Positions 1 through 7,972 of a stretch of DNA of 12,968 bases are shown here, piece by piece. Below the pieces are notes generated by a model, which did no database searches, was not told the origin of the DNA, and was given only the letters and a program-made list of their open reading frames with translations. Position 1 is the first letter of the stretch, and each line of letters opens with the position of its first letter. Both the position numbers and the translations under genes were made by a program. Source of the DNA: Hydnum rufescens UP504 (lineage: Eukaryota > Basidiomycota > Agaricomycetes > Cantharellales > Hydnaceae); contig MU129130.1 of assembly GCA_014904985.1 (NCBI GenBank), forward strand, positions 1-12,968, read 5' to 3'.

Positions 1-91
1 GGCCGGATTTCTCTCGTTCTCTTAGCACCCTCTCCCTTGGTCTTCCAGAATTAGGCCACCGTGAAGAGGCCCCAAAGCAAATGATGAGGCC

Positions 92-1126
92 TTGGGCATT
101 CGTCGCCTGTTGGCTGCAGATTTCCCCAAGGGATTCCGCCCAGAGGTCGCTCGCTCTCTTTCCAACCTCTCCATTCGTCTTTCCGAATTGGGTCGCCATG
201 AAGAGGCCCTCAAGGCAAATGAGGAAGCCTTGAGCATTTTTCGCTTGCTGGCTGCCGGTCAACCTGAAGTATTCCGCCCAGATTTCACTTGTTCTCTTCA
301 CAACTTCTCCACCCGTCTTTCAAGATTTGGTCGCCATGAAGAGGCCCTCAAGGCAATTGAGGAGGCCTTGAGCATTTGTCGCTTGCTAGCCGCAGATCAA
401 CCCGAAGTATTCCGCCCAGATCTTGCTTGTTGTTTTAATAGCCTATCTCTTCGTCTTTTGGAGTTGGGCCGCCATGAAGAAGCACTCAAAGTAATTGAGG
501 ATGCCCTGAGCATTCGTCGCCTGCTAGCCGCAGATCGCCCCCAAGAATTCCGCCCAAATCTTGCTTGTTCTCTTTACAACCTCTCTCTATGTCTTTCGGA
601 GTTGGGCCGCCCTGAAGAGGCACTCAAGGCAAATGAGGAGGCCTTGAGCATTCGCCGCTCGCTGGCCACAGATCACCCAGAAGTATTCCACCCAGATCTT
701 GCTGTGTCTCTTAACAAACTCTCCCTTTGTCTTTCGGAATTGGGTTGCTATGAAGAGGCGCTCAAGGCAGTTGAGGACGCCTTGACCATTTATCGCCTGC
801 TAGACACCGATTTCCCCCAAGCATTCCGCCCAGATCTTGCTTGTTGTCTTAACAACCTATCACTCCATCTTCGGAACTTTGGCCGCCGTGAAGAGGCCCT
901 CAAAGCAAATGAGGAGGCCTTGGGCATTTGTCGCCTGCTAGCCACAGATTTCCCCCAAGCATTCCGCCCAGAACTTGCTTGTTGTCTTAACAACCTGTCC
1001 CTTCGTCTTTCAGAATTTGGCCGCAGTGAAGAGGCCCTCAAAGCAAATGAGGAGGCTTTGAGCATTTATCGCCTGCTAGCCGCAGATCGCCCCGAGCATT
1101 CCACCCAAAGCTCGCGGTTCTCTTAG
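92..1126 (+). CDS. TPR-repeat protein, first open segment (5' partial, frameshifted)
   Basis: This 344-codon stretch is open and consists almost only of 46-residue helical-pair repeats. Helix A reads roughly LNNLSLRLSELGR and helix B reads EEALKANEEALSIYRLLA, followed by a D-x-P-E/Q-V-F-R-P loop. The pattern of small and hydrophobic residues (L, G, A, A) fits a tetratricopeptide repeat, a protein-protein interaction scaffold. The ATG at 92 is not the true start: repeat sequence runs leftward to base 1 in another frame, and the spacing between the first two units is 137 instead of 138 bases, so one base is missing near position 77. The TAG at 1124-1126 is also a frameshift stop, because the repeat continues beyond it after two single-base losses (about 1093 and 1120). 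The whole gene probably starts upstream of the window. I see no signal peptide, membrane segment or enzymatic domain. Repeats of this kind occur in fungal NLR-like and CHAT-associated proteins, but which type this belongs to cannot be told here. Confidence 0.7.
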   Translation: MGIRRLLAADFPKGFRPEVARSLSNLSIRLSELGRHEEALKANEEALSIFRLLAAGQPEVFRPDFTCSLHNFSTRLSRFGRHEEALKAIEEALSICRLLAADQPEVFRPDLACCFNSLSLRLLELGRHEEALKVIEDALSIRRLLAADRPQEFRPNLACSLYNLSLCLSELGRPEEALKANEEALSIRRSLATDHPEVFHPDLAVSLNKLSLCLSELGCYEEALKAVEDALTIYRLLDTDFPQAFRPDLACCLNNLSLHLRNFGRREEALKANEEALGICRLLATDFPQAFRPELACCLNNLSLRLSEFGRSEEALKANEEALSIYRLLAADRPEHSTQSSRFS

Positions 1127-1222
1127 CGGGCTCTCCTCTCGTCTTTCGGAAGTGGGCCGTCATGGAGAGGCCCTCAAAGCAATTGAGGAAGCCTTGAACA
1201 TTCGTCACCTGCTAGCCACAGA

Positions 1223-2119
1223 ATGCCCCAAGTATTCCGTCCAGATCTCGCTTGTTCTTTTGACAAACTCTCCGTTTGTCTCTCGCAATTTGGCCGCCAT
1301 GAAGAGGCCCTCAAGGCAAATGAGGAGGCCTTGGACATTTATCGCCTGCTAGTTGCAGATTGCCCCCAAATATTCCACCCAAAACTTGCTTGTTCTCTTA
1401 GCAACCTCTCCAATTCTCTTTCAGAATTTGGCCGCCATGAAGAGGCCCTCAAGGCAAATGAGGAGGCATTGAGCATTAATCGCTTACTGGCTGCAGATCA
1501 CCCCGAAGTATACCACCCGGACCTCACTGATTGTCTTAACACCCGCTCCCTCTGCCTTTCGGAATTGGGCCGCCATGAAGAGGCGCTCAAGGCCATTGAG
1601 GAGGCCTTGAGCATTCGTCGCCTGCTAGCCGCAGATCTCCCCCACATATTCCGCCCAGATCTCGCTTGTTCTCTTGACAACCTCTCCCTTTGTCTTTCAC
1701 AATTGGGCCATCATAAAGAGGCACTCAAGGCAATTGAGGAGGCCTTGAGCATTCGTCGCCTGCTAGCCACAGATTTCCCTGAAGTATTCCGCCCAGATCT
1801 CGCTTGTTCTCTTAACAACCTCTCTATTCGTCTTTCGAAATTTGGCCGCCGTGAAGAGGCCTTCAAAGCAAATGAGGAGGCCTTAAGCATTTATCGCCTA
1901 CTGGCCGCAGGTCTCCCCCAAGTATTCCGCCCAAATCTCGCTTGTTCCCTTAACAACCTCTCATTTCGTCTTTCGGAATTGGGCCGCCATGAAGAGGCAC
2001 TCAAGGCAAATGAGGAGGCCTTGAACATTTATCGCCTGCTAGCTGCAGATTTACCTCAGGTATTCCACTCAGATCTTGCTCACTCTCTTCAGTCCCTCAC
2101 TTCGTCTTTCAGGGTTTGA
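1223..2119 (+). CDS. TPR-repeat protein, second open segment (same gene, same frame as the first)
   Basis: This 298-codon open stretch carries about six and a half further units of the same 46-residue repeat and lies in the same frame as the segment ending at 1126. Between them one unit (marker near 1157) is in a different frame; the unit spacings of 136 and 137 bases add up to a loss of three, which restores the frame. The ATG at 1223 is therefore an internal Met in a degraded loop, not a start. Unit sequences are very alike (for example KAIEEALSIRRLLA appears twice in adjacent units). The frame is lost again near 2090-2100, where two bases are missing, and the stop at 2117-2119 follows from that. 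A gene finder may join the two segments with a false intron. The function is inferred only as a helical interaction scaffold. Confidence 0.7.
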   Translation: MPQVFRPDLACSFDKLSVCLSQFGRHEEALKANEEALDIYRLLVADCPQIFHPKLACSLSNLSNSLSEFGRHEEALKANEEALSINRLLAADHPEVYHPDLTDCLNTRSLCLSELGRHEEALKAIEEALSIRRLLAADLPHIFRPDLACSLDNLSLCLSQLGHHKEALKAIEEALSIRRLLATDFPEVFRPDLACSLNNLSIRLSKFGRREEAFKANEEALSIYRLLAAGLPQVFRPNLACSLNNLSFRLSELGRHEEALKANEEALNIYRLLAADLPQVFHSDLAHSLQSLTSSFRV

Positions 2120-2387
2120 CCCCCAGGCAGAGGCCCTCAAGGTAAATGAGGAGGCCTTGAGTATTTATCATCTGCCAGCCGCAGATCAACTTCAGGCATT
2201 CCACCTAATCTTGTTCATTCACTCAACAACCTTTCTCCTTCTTGTTGCGGGATTGGGCCATCATGAAGAGGCCCTCAAGTTAAATAGGGAGGCCTTGGCC
2301 ATTTCCCGCCTGTTAGCCGCAGATCGACGGGGAGTAGTATGCCCGAGGCTTGCTTGCTCTCTTCATATCATCTCCTTCATCTGTTGA
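2103..2387 (+). pseudogene. TPR array continuation in a shifted frame
   Basis: After the two-base loss near 2095 the repeat carries on in another frame through two more units, with EALKVNEEALSIYHL and EEALKLNREALAISRLLAADR as recognisable helix B pieces. Helix A is already eroded (LILFIHSTTFLLLVAGLGHH in place of the usual LACSLNNLSLRLSELGRH pattern), and the stretch ends at a TGA at 2385-2387. The markers at about 2120 and 2258 keep the 138-base period. This is part of the same gene as the array to its left. It is either its natural, less conserved C-terminal end made unreadable by indels, or pseudogene sequence. Confidence 0.55.
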
Positions 2388-2720
2388 AACTTAGCCACCA
2401 TCAAGCAGCACTTGAGGCAAGTGATGCCCTGAATAGTTACCACCCGCTAGCTATGGATTGACCTGCTGTCTTCCATTCCAAGCTAGCACACTCGCTATTC
2501 AACCACATCATTCTTACCTATCCCCGTCACCTCCCCCAGGCTCTTTTGCCGATTCAGGAGGCTATAAACCTGCTCAGACTCCCTGCAAGAGCACCCTGCC
2601 ACCTTCGCTAGAACACTTGCCTCATTACTCTCAAAGCTCCCATGGTCCTATTGAGATATGGGCTGGCACGAGAATGCACTACAAACAAGCAAGGAATTGG
2701 AACGTTTTCGTGCCTAGATC
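2388..2720 (+). pseudogene. Decayed last TPR units
   Basis: At least three further eroded units can be traced by translation in changing frames. They are HHQAALEASDALNSYH near 2398, PQALLPIQEAINLLRLP near 2534 and MGWHENALQTSKELERFRA near 2658. Anchor leucine codons lie at about 2411, 2543 and 2679, spacings of 132 and 136 bases, close to the 138-base period. Stops interrupt the units, including a TGA at 2652-2654 and a TAG just after the last one. The wording differs more from the core unit than random decay alone would give (for example IQEAINLLRL). These may originally have been divergent capping repeats at the C-terminus of the protein. No enzymatic domain follows that I can recognise. 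Confidence 0.5.
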
Positions 2721-3218
2721 CACATCCGATGCATTCAATACGTGATTCTACCACCCAGCACTCGCAAGTCCGTGGGTCTGGTACTCTCCGGAATTATTCC
2801 AGAACTGAGGTGGGCTGGGAGGAGGGAGGTGTACAAAAACACCCCGAGTAGAAACGTTTCTCACGTTGCCGAAGGGGCCCTTAGGCTTGGTTGAGTGGCA
2901 ATCGTAATCACCCCACTGGGCTGGATTGTTTGGATATATAGGCACTCAATGAACACCGGATTCAACCTGACTGCTCCGAACGCATAGACGGCATGAGGTT
3001 TCGCGGGAACGAACGCGACTGTGCAAGGAACACGAGTAGGATTGGAGGGTCTAGCAGAAAGCAAAATCTAATCGTAAGCCCTCGGAACGCAACAGTATAG
3101 CCACTATTTTTCAACCGAGACAACCGAGACGAAGAGTGACTGCTTCCGTTTTTTCGCGAGAGCTACTAGTATGTCTTCGCGCAAAAATTCACCGTGCTGT
3201 ATGTTAATTCTCCATTGT
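2721..3218. other. Gene-free stretch between the TPR array and its remnant
   Basis: I find no recognisable gene here. Short open frames exist on both strands (about 65 codons on the minus strand at 2861-3064), but none resembles a family I know and none has an intron pattern. Since TPR sequence lies on both sides, this piece is either inserted DNA or fully eroded repeat sequence. I see no terminal inverted repeats or target-site duplication at its edges. A short tandem repeat lies at 3112-3129. Confidence 0.5.
3112..3129. repeat. Two tandem copies of a 9-base unit
   Basis: CAACCGAGA occurs twice in a row with no mismatch. It may be replication slippage; no function is suggested. Confidence 0.7.
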
Positions 3219-3545
3219 GGGCCAACATGTGGAAACACCGAAGGCCACTGAGAAGCCACGGTCATTTACTGTGCCCTAGCGGCAGATCGAGCGGACGTCT
3301 TTTCCAAGATCTTTCTCGACCTCTCCGTTGATCTTTCGAAATCTGGTCGCCATGAAGAACCCTGAAGGTAAATGAGAAGGATGCGAACATTTACCGCATC
3401 CCGGTGGCAGATCGACCAGAAATATTCTGTTCAGGTCTCGTTCGCTCTCTTGTCAACTTTATCTTTTAAAATTAGGGCATGGCGAGGAAGCGATCAAGAC
3501 AAATGCAGAGAGCGCGAGTATTTGCTGTCTGCTGATTGAGCGGCC
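3219..3545 (+). pseudogene. Displaced remnant of the TPR array
   Basis: Three eroded units match the 138-base repeat. Markers lie near 3222 (GGCCAACATGTGG), 3347 (GGTCGCCATGAAGA) and 3476 (GGGCATGGCGAGGAAG), and the diagnostic CTAGCGGCAGATCGAGC at about 3276 corresponds to CTAGCCGCAGATCG in the main array. Translation gives LAADRADVF and DLSVDLSKSGRHEE, then stops and frame changes. Spacings of 125 and 129 bases show internal deletions. The orientation is the same as the main array, from which about 500 bases without clear repeat sequence separate it. It cannot encode a protein of any length. It is most simply the outer, unselected end of the old array. Confidence 0.6.
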
Positions 3546-5182
3546 GAGGACAAGAGTCCTCCACAGGCACAGTGATTCTGGTAAATAGTCGCGACAGTGG
3601 CGAGATCAGAGACGAACCAAATACTGGATGCGGATTCGAGAGCAAGGAGAGACGGAGTCGCACGACTGATACATCTGGGAGACCTCCTTTAGGCAAGATG
3701 ATAAATTCTCGAGTCAAGGGTTCCAGCCTCAACTGTGCCAGAGATAAAGGCCGATGTGACTAGTGGGGTCAATGCGCCTCAGAGTCAGCTCCCCGGAAAG
3801 GGTAGTCGTTTGGCAGCGCCTGAAGCAACTTTGGGTGAGGAAACAAAGCTCCAGAACCTTCGATTCCTTCAGGGAAGTCGCAGTGGCGTAGAGAGACAGA
3901 CATTGTGTAGGGTTTAGTGCCGCAGGGGCAAGGCTATTCCGGCCTGCAACTGTACAGGAATCGGGAAACTCGAGCAACGAGACTGAAAGGTCCTATAAGA
4001 CAAAATAGGGAAGGAATCCACACAGCCGCCGAAATATAAAGAGGCACCAAGTCAGAGCTCCTGTCAAGGGCAAATATTGCTCCCAATTATGGGAATTGGA
4101 TTGATCTCATGAACCGATGAAACGACCTTGAAGCGTTTGTTTACGCTCCACGTGACGTGACATCCGCCCGAAAAGATTACCTTAGACGACCTCGGACCTA
4201 TGCTAGGGAGCATCTGGTGACCACAGTTTATGTATATCATCTGGGCGCTTGTCGATGGTCAAATCACATAATTTATGGAGTACCTGTTATTTCTGGAGCT
4301 GTGCCAATTCTCAATGGTTTCAATACGTGGCCGTTCTCAGTGAAGTAGGTGATGATTCATCCAAGTTGCCTCGCTTTGAAGTCTCCTCTCTTGAGTCCAC
4401 AATGGCCCATGCCATGCAGAACACTGTTCTCGACGAGAAGACGCATCGTCCAATCGCCTTCAGCCCTGTCCAATGTATGATTGGCTTCGCCCTGTCTTCT
4501 CCAGGGGCATGGTTATCTTCAAATGTTTGGTACGGCAGGGAATCCGGAGACCGGACGTTGGTCTCACCTGGGCGGTCTGAAAGAGTGCTCTTATCTTGGG
4601 AATGGCGCTTCACAGCCTGCCTGTATTTCAACGGCGGCGGAAAAACATCGTATTCAAGGTTTTTTCTTTCTTACCAAAGACGGAAGCGACTGCGATGCAT
4701 ATTGAATCTTTCTTGTCATCTTCTATTGGTCAAGACGATTGTGGTTGTAGAACTCCATCCTATCCACCGTTTCCTATCTAAGTCGGCTTCGAGCAACTGG
4801 CAACACCATAATACGCGTCACCTTATGACTTGATCGTGATGGCCCCTCGTATTCGCTGATTCTAATATCTTGGTTTTCCTTGGTCTTGACGAATCAACCA
4901 GTACGGACTATCTCCTAGGGGATCCAGCTTTCCAACCTTCCTGGGTCATCCATCTCCTCCCCGCGTGCCTCTGCTGCTGCATAAAATTGATTCTTCGCTT
5001 CGCAATGGAGCAGGAGCCTTTTTCGAGAGCTTTCTCCTATCGAGCGCTCTTTCCGTGTGCGGACGATATTCGCCACGTTAGATTGGTTTTCATTGCCTCA
5101 TGTTCTTGAACAGGCGCTCGGTTTTCTATACGTCAATGCACAGGTATCGGCTCGTAGCAATGTGCACGTGCATCAATTTAAA
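3546..5182. other. 1.6-kb stretch without a recognisable gene
   Basis: Several open frames occur. The longest is 194 codons on the + strand (4249-4833), overlapped by a 103-codon frame on the minus strand (4320-4631). None shows a domain, signal peptide, consistent codon pattern or intron that I recognise. The stretch just after the TPR remnant (about 3536-3760) translates to polar, Ser/Arg/Gly-rich sequence that could be an eroded linker or tail. AATATAAAG at about 4031 and CATAAAATTG near 4979 resemble TATA elements. The second lies about 200 bases ahead of the ATG at 5183 and could belong to that gene's promoter. CACGTG directly followed by ACGTGA at 4149-4159 looks like a bZIP/bHLH-type site, but such short matches occur by chance. 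Confidence 0.4.
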
Positions 5183-6453
5183 ATGGCACGGCCACACCTG
5201 CACCTCATGTCGCTTCGCAGAGGCTTGACTTCCGCAATGTCCTCGTCCATGCCCCTCTATTCGCGCTCGGAGCCCACTCGCAAAATCCTCAAAACGCAAG
5301 GCCCAGTCCCGCTTGGCTGGTTGCACAAAACCGCCGAAAGCGTTAAAGACGATCTCGCACCTACCAGCTGACCGAACTGCAACTTTGGAAAGACAGCCAC
5401 AGTCTCGGGCATGAAGTACTTCTAGGCGAATTTAGGAACCGGTCAGAAGTCGTTTACATCGGCACAGAACGATTCGCATGGAGGCGACAAGCGCGAAGAA
5501 TATAATCAAACCCATCCTCCAGGCTTCCTCCAAACAGGGAAGTTGGATGCATATGAACCCCAAACCGTCCGCGCAGATGACTCTTTTTGGATCATGCCGG
5601 ATGTTCAAAGCTTTCGCGATGCATCGACTACATCGTGAAATCCGACGAGTCTCGCGCGAAATGCTCGATATGTGGAGCGCGGCACAGTCAAGTACAATCT
5701 TGATAATATGTCGAGCACCAAAACACCCTCTAAATCCACTCACGTACGCAACCCTCATCCTCAATATCATGGATTTCATCCATGCCGTCTACGCCGCCAA
5801 TCGCACCAGGTCGTACTACACTCCGACCGGCTGTAACTGCTTCTGGTTCACGAGAGCTATTCTGCATATCTTCGACCAAAGATTTATTCCTTCCGAAAAG
5901 TCCAAGGTCTATCGTCGGCAAGGCACGATGTCGCTCTGTCGTTTTTTCGGAGTTACGATGGGACGACTGCCGAAGCCGGACCTTCAGACCCTTCTAAAAC
6001 ATTTTGACGAGCTTATCGTACGTGTCATTGCCATTCTTTGCTGTTCTAATATTAATGCGCCTCTTATAGAACCGTGACGAAACTCAGGATTACGAGGTGC
6101 CTGAGAGTGATATCGAGACACCCGTGGACCCGTAGAAGAAGAAGAGGCGAAACAAAAGGAGTCGGAGGCGAGACGTGTGCTGAACGAAGAGCGACGAATC
6201 GTGTCCGAGGCCAGAATCAAGCTGTATGAGGCCCAGTGGCTGGGGTTTGATGTCGAAATGAGGCTGGCCGTGGTCGAGGCCAGAATCGAGGCCTTGCGTG
6301 TGGAAAAATATGTTGGAGGTGTCCCGCGGCGAATTATATAGCCAATCCCGCGGCCGAACGGGCGATGTAGATGGCGACGGAAACCGAGTTGGGGCTTTGG
6401 CGCAAGGAGCATGCGTTGAGAGGAAGATTAGTGCTCTTGAAGAGATTCTGTAA
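5183..6453 (+). pseudogene. Unnamed basidiomycete family with NCFWF motif and coiled-coil tail, broken
   Basis: Protein-like segments follow each other in changing frames. They are an N-terminal part from the ATG at 5183 (SEPTRKILKTQGPVPLGWLHKT), then YQLTELQLWKDSHSLGHEVLL (5362-5430), then THPPGFLQTGKLDAYEPQTV (5510-5570), then an open stretch to 6017 with ATLILNIMDFIHAVY and GCNCFWFTRAILHIF. After a 52-base intron come an acidic stretch and a charged coiled coil (EEEEAKQKESEARRVLNEE onward), ending in KISALEEIL and a TAA at 6451-6453. I recognise this architecture, with an N/K-C-Y/F-W-F core followed by charged helices, from uncharacterised proteins common in Agaricomycetes. The function is unknown. 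Lesions lie near 5360, 5470, 5640, 6132 and 6335, with an in-frame TAG at 6368-6370 and a last shift near 6418. Either this is a pseudogene or the sequence contains several indel errors. Confidence 0.55.
6018..6069 (+). other. Spliceosomal intron, 52 bases
   Basis: The donor is GTACGT, a CTAAT branch-like site sits at 6046-6050 and the acceptor is TATAG. It is in phase 0, joining DELI to NRDETQ. Reading through it gives an unrelated peptide and a stop, while splicing leads into the acidic coiled-coil exon. Length and signals are typical of basidiomycete introns. Confidence 0.7.
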
Positions 6454-7078
6454 TCTGCCGGCCCCCAACCGTCCCTATCTAGATGTCTTCCCTTTCTGCT
6501 GCTCATTTTCTTCCTTTGATCCATTTCTCAGAATATCAGTACCTATACCTTAGATACCCCTCCCGTCTACACTACGATACCCACCACTTAATTCACTTCA
6601 TTTTGAGACCAGGGCTAACAATGATGAGAGTTCGCATGAAAGCTAGTCGAATGCAATGTACAGACAGGATATTAGAAAATTGCTAATCTTGCAAATAACT
6701 CACTATCAGACATGGAAAGGTTATAAACTCACGAAGCCGGGTGCCTGAACCAAGGCCTAACTTGGAGGCGCGGTAGGTAGTGCAGCCTCGAACAAGCCGG
6801 GGAGGTTTTCAGATGCATCCTGGTAGTAATGTCCTCTCTCGGTTGACAGTATGGTACCACATGGCTCAAAAATTCGAACTGACTCGGTTCTTCTTCAAAA
6901 AGCCCTACTCTCGGAAGAGTATTAGCGCGAAGACGATAAGGCAGAAAAGCAAGTAGCATGGACCATGTGCATATATTGTCCATCCAGGAACTTGGGAACG
7001 AGGATGGCCCCCGACAGGGTGGGCGATGCTGTCCGAAGCGAACACGAGGGGAGGCATCCACATCGTCGTGGAACGAGT

Positions 7079-7101
7079 CCATACTGCTGATTACAGTATG
7101 G
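7079..7101. repeat. Perfect inverted repeat (8-base arms, 7-base loop), copy A
   Basis: CCATACTG and CAGTATGG flank CTGATTA. The structure is unchanged in copy B (10637-10659). It may be a chance palindrome or a protein-binding site. Confidence 0.6.
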
Positions 7102-7605
7102 GAGACTAGAATCTCCTCCCACGCGTCCGACGGATGTCCAAACCCTGATGTTTGTTATTGCTGGAATAGGGATACACGGCAGGGAGTTAAGTTCTAGGAC
7201 CAGTTTCCTGCAGGAAAGGAGCGAACACCCCGGAGGTTTGGAAATAAGTGGACCCTGACGCGGAACGAGGATAGCATGAGGCACGAGCATTGAAGATCGT
7301 CGTTTGTCTAGCCCAGAACATCGGGAGAGGAAGGGAGCCCAACAATTCAGTGTTGTATCTTTGGCACCTCCATTTCTTTGCAAAGTCGCCAGTCGACATT
7401 GACCTTCGCGAAAGTCGCTCATCGCCCATCCAAGCAGACCGGGTTGCGTGATCATGCAAGACACGTCATCCCTTGGAGCCCTCGAACCGTGTAGACGTAA
7501 TGACCTGAGTTGCAATGTGTAAAAGAGACCCGAAGAAGAGACAGAGCGCTCGAATCGCAAGATCGATTGGGCGAGGCAATGAAGCCAAGCGGATCAAGAA
7601 GAAAT

Positions 7606-7614
7606 CTTATAAGG
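7606..7614 (+). promoter_or_regulatory. Possible TATA element, copy A
   Basis: CTTATAAGG lies about 280 bases ahead of the ATG at 7893 and is preserved in copy B at 11164-11172, within a well-conserved stretch. The distance is long unless the 5' leader is long, so this is tentative. Confidence 0.2.
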
Positions 7615-7911
7615 AAAGACACGAGCTAGCTAGCGACGAGAAAGCGCAGGTTCCGTTCAGAGAGCTCTAGAACTCGGCAGAGAAGTCCATAGCTTTCACT
7701 ATCAGAATCCCGAAATTTACCTATGTTCTTGGTCAAAACTGCCCTCAAAATACCGGAATTGGGATACCGGTTGGTCTAGTATTCGCAGCAGTGCATCTTC
7801 CAGCAGTTATTTCCATCCGGGAGGTGTTGAATCGTGTTCAAAATGAATGGCGCCGAATTCCTGGTTCCTGTTTTTACCTCCAACTACTAAAAATGACTGA
7901 GGTGGCTGATT

Positions 7912-7972
7912 GTACGTTACCCTCTCATTTTTCCATTTCTCAATGATGACTCTGTGTCACTATCTGCATTAG
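7912..7972 (+). other. First intron of protease-like gene, copy A (61 bases)
   Basis: The donor is GTACGT and the acceptor TGCATTAG. It follows a 19-base coding exon (7893-7911) in phase 1. Copy B has the same intron with a GTAAGT donor. Its removal links the ATG to the long frame; without it the frame would start at an in-intron Met with no counterpart in copy B. Confidence 0.6.

Larger units (their letters stand above)
1..2390 (+). repeat. Tandem array of 138-base units (46-residue TPR-like)
   Basis: The DNA marker gGCCGCCATGAAGAGGCCC or close variants recurs at 56, 193, 331, 469, 607, 745, 883, 1021, 1157, 1294, 1432, 1570, 1708, 1846, 1984, about 2120 and 2258. The spacing is exactly 138 bases except at four places (137, 136, 137 and 136), where indels break the frame. 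The units are highly alike at the DNA level, including at third codon positions, which points to recent amplification or homogenisation rather than old independent divergence. The array runs off the left window edge, so the total copy number is unknown. Confidence 0.9.
6499..7892. other. Upstream block of copy A, no recognisable gene
   Basis: This 1.4-kb block precedes the protease-like gene in both copies. A 212-codon open frame lies on the minus strand (6922-7560), but in copy B the same stretch is split between frames by single-base indels and it resembles no family I know, so I do not call it a gene. The block contains a perfect hairpin at 7079-7101, CTTATAAGG at 7606-7614 and the self-complementary GAGCTAGCTAGC just after it. 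It most likely holds the promoter and 5' untranslated region of the protease-like gene at its right end. What the left part does is unknown. Confidence 0.45.

Noticed and set aside
22..1680. Minus-strand open frames inside the TPR array (22-237, 790-1065, 1498-1680)
   Set aside because: They repeat with the array period and are the reverse reading of the TPR units; the + strand reading gives clear helical repeats and these do not.
1..2390. The 138-base array as a CRISPR array or plain satellite
   Set aside because: There are no spacers between units, the unit is a multiple of three, and it translates to a coherent helical repeat over long open stretches.
2861..3064. A 67-codon minus-strand frame with a hydrophobic stretch, and a hydrophobic + strand reading around 2888-2985
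   Set aside because: Both are short and lack any family resemblance; the + strand reading is bounded by stops.
4249..4833. A 194-codon + strand open frame
   Set aside because: The composition looks random, there is no recognised motif, and a 103-codon minus-strand frame overlaps it. I could not tell it from chance.
6720..7260. A tRNA or other structured RNA gene in the upstream block
   Set aside because: I looked for a B-box like GGTTCGANTCC and a cloverleaf around GGTTATAAACTC and GGAATAGGGATA and found none that folds convincingly.
6922..7560. A 212-codon minus-strand open frame in copy A
   Set aside because: Copy B breaks it into overlapping frames through one-base indels, the translation resembles no family I know, and no intron or start context supports it. 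It stays possible but unsupported.
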